The notes beneath the pieces are model-generated. The model saw only the letters and a program-made list of their open reading frames with translations. It was not told the DNA's origin and ran no database searches. Shown here in pieces: positions 5,421 to 5,569 of a stretch of DNA of 5,569 nucleotides. Source of the stretch: Lentisphaeria bacterium (GTDB lineage Bacteria; Verrucomicrobiota; Lentisphaeria; Victivallales; UBA1829); NCBI GenBank assembly GCA_017456805.1, contig JAFTIQ010000055.1, positions 1-5,569 of the forward strand, written 5' to 3'. A program made the translations under genes and the position numbers. The first letter of the stretch is position 1, and the number at the start of each line of letters is the position of its first letter.

Positions 5421-5561
5421 AAGCCGCAAGGCTTTGCTTCATGGCACGCAGTGCCGCTTCATGCATCGCAAGATGCGCTTCATATTTTGCGGCATCGCCG
5501 CAAAATGCTTCATAAAAAACGCCTGACGATGAAGCAGCTCCATTTCATTCTGCTATGAAGC
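5421..5561. repeat. Short hairpin array spaced by GCTTCAT, flipping to ATGAAGC
   Basis: The heptamer GCTTCAT occurs exactly at 5436-5442, 5456-5462, 5477-5483 and 5507-5513. Each interval is a perfect hairpin of different sequence. 5443-5455 has a GGCAC/GTGCC stem, 5463-5476 has GCATC/GATGC with loop GCAA, and 5484-5506 has a 10-bp stem with loop ATC. A further hairpin, AAGCC/GGCTT with loop GCAA, precedes the first heptamer at 5421-5434. Further right the heptamer appears in reverse orientation at 5529-5535 and 5555-5561. The array may continue past the window. Conserved linkers with variable stems suggest a family of extragenic palindromic repeats. Function is unknown, and there is no sign of a protein-coding gene. 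Confidence 0.8.
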
Positions 5562-5569
5562 ATTTTCCG

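Noticed and set aside
5405..5535. Possible direct repeat bounding the array (A run, GC, then GAAGC at 5405-5424 and 5514-5535)
   Set aside because: The match needs several gaps and relies mostly on the A run, too weak to call element boundaries.
5367..5558. 63-codon plus-strand frame at the right end
   Set aside because: It starts inside the tRNA gene and runs through the inverted repeat and hairpin array, so it is not a plausible protein.
5421..5561. CRISPR array
   Set aside because: The constant part is only 7 bp, the intervals are 13-23 bp and each is itself a palindrome, unlike CRISPR repeats and spacers. No cas gene is present.

Overview
The window looks like ordinary chromosomal DNA of a Gram-negative bacterium. 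A Kdo transferase (lipid A/LPS synthesis) and a signal-peptide-bearing S41 protease both imply an outer membrane and periplasm. The variant WaaA donor-site motif and the secreted-type repeat protein made me think of the PVC group (for example Lentisphaerota). That placement is a weak inference with no marker gene behind it.

Layout from left to right. Positions 1-365 hold no credible gene. This stretch looks like a divergent control region: a minus-strand promoter (174-201) reads left into a strongly folding element (19-103), and a plus-strand promoter (262-289) reads right. Next is a single-gene unit (366-1955) for a 529-residue repeat protein, with a 5' hairpin in its leader and a perfect 16-bp intrinsic terminator at 2000-2042. 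Its last 450 residues are two gap-free 224-residue copies of an Ig/fibronectin-like unit. After a 150-base gap comes a tightly coupled three-gene operon (2196-5226): waaA (Kdo transferase), tadA (tRNA adenosine deaminase) and an S41/CtpA-type PDZ protease. Both junctions are ATGA overlaps. A tRNA-Ser(UGA) gene with encoded CCA follows at 5307-5394, with its own candidate promoter. The right end (about 5391-5569) is a dense set of short hairpins separated by the heptamer GCTTCAT, which flips to ATGAAGC near the window edge.

The operon genes are linked by translation rather than by one pathway: envelope synthesis, tRNA wobble modification and periplasmic proteolysis. The least explained parts are the folded leader at the left edge, the repeat protein with an aromatic N-terminus and no visible signal peptide, and the tRNA-adjacent hairpin array. 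All folds were paired by hand; no energy calculation or database search was possible.
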